Source: Micrasema longulum (lineage: Eukaryota; Arthropoda; Insecta; Trichoptera; Brachycentridae). From it: 64,000 nucleotides of DNA. Positions 63,228 to 64,000 of this stretch are shown piece after piece. The stretch's first letter is position 1, and each line of letters starts with the position of its first letter. The notes under the pieces were generated by a model, which did not search any database, had not been told where the DNA came from, and saw nothing but the letters and a program-made list of their open reading frames with translations. Location: assembly GCA_022494885.1 (NCBI GenBank), contig JAGVSM010001695.1:62001-126000 (forward strand), written 5' to 3'. The position numbers and the translations under genes are program-made.

Positions 63228-63375
63228 CTTACGCCTTAGGTGCCAGTCCAGGGACTATGAAATATTTTAGTGTTGATTTAAATATACATTTCACATAAAC
63301 CATGTCGGAAATCGAACCCGAGACCTCTTGCATGGCAGGCAAACGCGCTGACCATTACACCACGTGGCCGATTGA

Positions 63376-63763
63376 ACGAATATACGAAGGTATATGTATT
63401 TCGGTAGTCAGATGGCAGAAGGGACCATCTGTAATATTTTCAAAAATGATCTGGAGAGCTGAAATAAGATTTAAGTTTAAGACTTCAATCAATGAACTAA
63501 ACAAAAATACGTATGTTTTTTCAATAACTTAATTACCATTTCAAATTATGCTGTTTTTTTTAAAATTATTTATGTGTATTTACTGAAATATTAATTAAAG
63601 CTCTTGAAAACAAAAAACCGAAAAAAAATCTCTATGGATTTATTTAAAGCATTAAGTTTTTTGCCTAACATTCATACAATACAAAAAGTCAGTGATTTTT
63701 ACAGCATTTGAACAATGTAAGGTATTTTGATTTTATCGCCGTAAGTATTTTTCGTATAAAAAC
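63376..63763. other. Unassigned AT-rich sequence
   Basis: No repeat partner or coding signal recognised. Confidence 0.35.
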
Positions 63764-63840
63764 TAAAAATAGACAACGGAACTTACGAATTTCTCCATAC
63801 TCGTGTCCGAGCAGGTGTAGTCTGACGATTGGAGAATTTA
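63764..63840 (+). repeat. Interspersed repeat, second copy of 1-108
   Basis: AATTTCTCCATACTCGTGTC and GTAGTCTGACGATTGGAGAA match the start of the window. Confidence 0.6.
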
Positions 63841-63882
63841 CATAATTATATTACTAGTGTTGGAGATAAATCTAGTACCATG

Positions 63883-64000
63883 CCTGGATTTGAACTTCGA
63901 AACTCTAGATATTTCAATAATACAACTGCAATTCGTACATTGTATGATACAATCCGCAGCATACTAGAATACTGTTTCATAATTTGGGACTTTTCTAAAT
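63883..64000 (+). pseudogene. Jockey-like LINE fragment running off the window
   Basis: The plus strand encodes PGFELRNSRYFNNTTAIRTL, then YDTIRSILEYCFIIWDFSK. This is the LGF--R--F-N--AI--LY--LVRS-LEYC--IW segment of Jockey-clade LINEs. It continues past 64000. The start of homology is at about 63883, and a stop lies just upstream in frame. Confidence 0.75.

Larger units (their letters stand above)
61942..63375 (-). mobile_element. tRNA-derived SINE, family S4, split by a hAT-like element
   Basis: The distal part 61942-62047 (CATTCCCTTTCCGCACCTAA, GCGTATCTTGATCAT) and the proximal part 63228-63375 (GGTGCCAGTCCAGGGACTAT, GAACCCGAGACCTCTTGCAT, ACACCACGTGGCCG) are one SINE in minus orientation. 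CTTACGCC is present on both sides of the 1.18-kb insertion. The head has both A and B box regions. Confidence 0.9.

Noticed and set aside
1..64000. Bacterial-type operons, ribosome binding sites or terminators
   Set aside because: Base composition, tRNA-derived SINEs, LINEs and poly(A) tails all show eukaryotic DNA. Short frames are not spaced or oriented as operons.

Overview
The window reads as AT-rich insect genomic DNA, most likely from a moth or butterfly. The reasons are a short Helitron-like element with the ACGGCTGGACCGATT block common in lepidopteran genomes, four tRNA-derived SINE families, a very mixed set of decayed LINEs, Penelope-like remnants and many non-autonomous DNA elements. 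The order is an inference from repeat style, not from a host gene. No host protein-coding gene is convincing. Almost every recognisable reading frame is the broken 3' part of a retrotransposon or transposase, so the window looks intergenic or deep intronic.

Layout. 0-10 kb: a CRE-rich repeat, a long foldback, a pogo/Tigger-like transposase remnant, a SINE, a palindrome carrying two outward-facing hammerhead-like motifs (5.1-5.5 kb), a Jockey-like LINE (6.9-7.9 kb), and a complete but internally deleted Tigger element with TA duplications (9.04-9.90 kb). 10-20 kb: LINE 3' ends of at least five families, two SINEs, an A-rich tandem block, and the first copies of a high-copy foldback family (FB1). 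20-32 kb: Penelope-like termini, more FB1, a Jockey-like remnant, two head-to-tail Helitron-like units (26.2-26.7 kb), two I/R1-like LINE C-termini and several SINEs. 32-45 kb: a CpG-rich island with a possible splice donor, more hammerhead-bearing inverted-repeat elements (31.8-32.8, 34.1-34.3, 42.6-43.4 kb), a Penelope-like GIY-YIG endonuclease remnant (40.0-40.8 kb), and a LINE interrupted by another LINE whose empty site survives in a paralogue. 45-64 kb: two related hAT-like elements, tandem FB1 units, an L2/CR1-like LINE C-terminus, an RTE-like C-terminus, a YADD-box reverse transcriptase remnant, another hammerhead palindrome, and a three-level nest (LINE inside hAT inside SINE).

The most distinctive signal is a recurring motif: CTGANGA, one extra base, a short hairpin, GAAA, a tiny C-NN-G stem and then NUH. 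It occurs at about ten places in five unrelated-looking repeat families, usually at the ends of inverted-repeat elements and facing outward. This fits hammerhead ribozymes of Penelope-like elements and their non-autonomous (retrozyme-like) derivatives. In the best case (5183-5230, minus strand) all three stems can be drawn. Coordinates of repeat edges are by-eye estimates unless a duplication or inverted terminus is stated.
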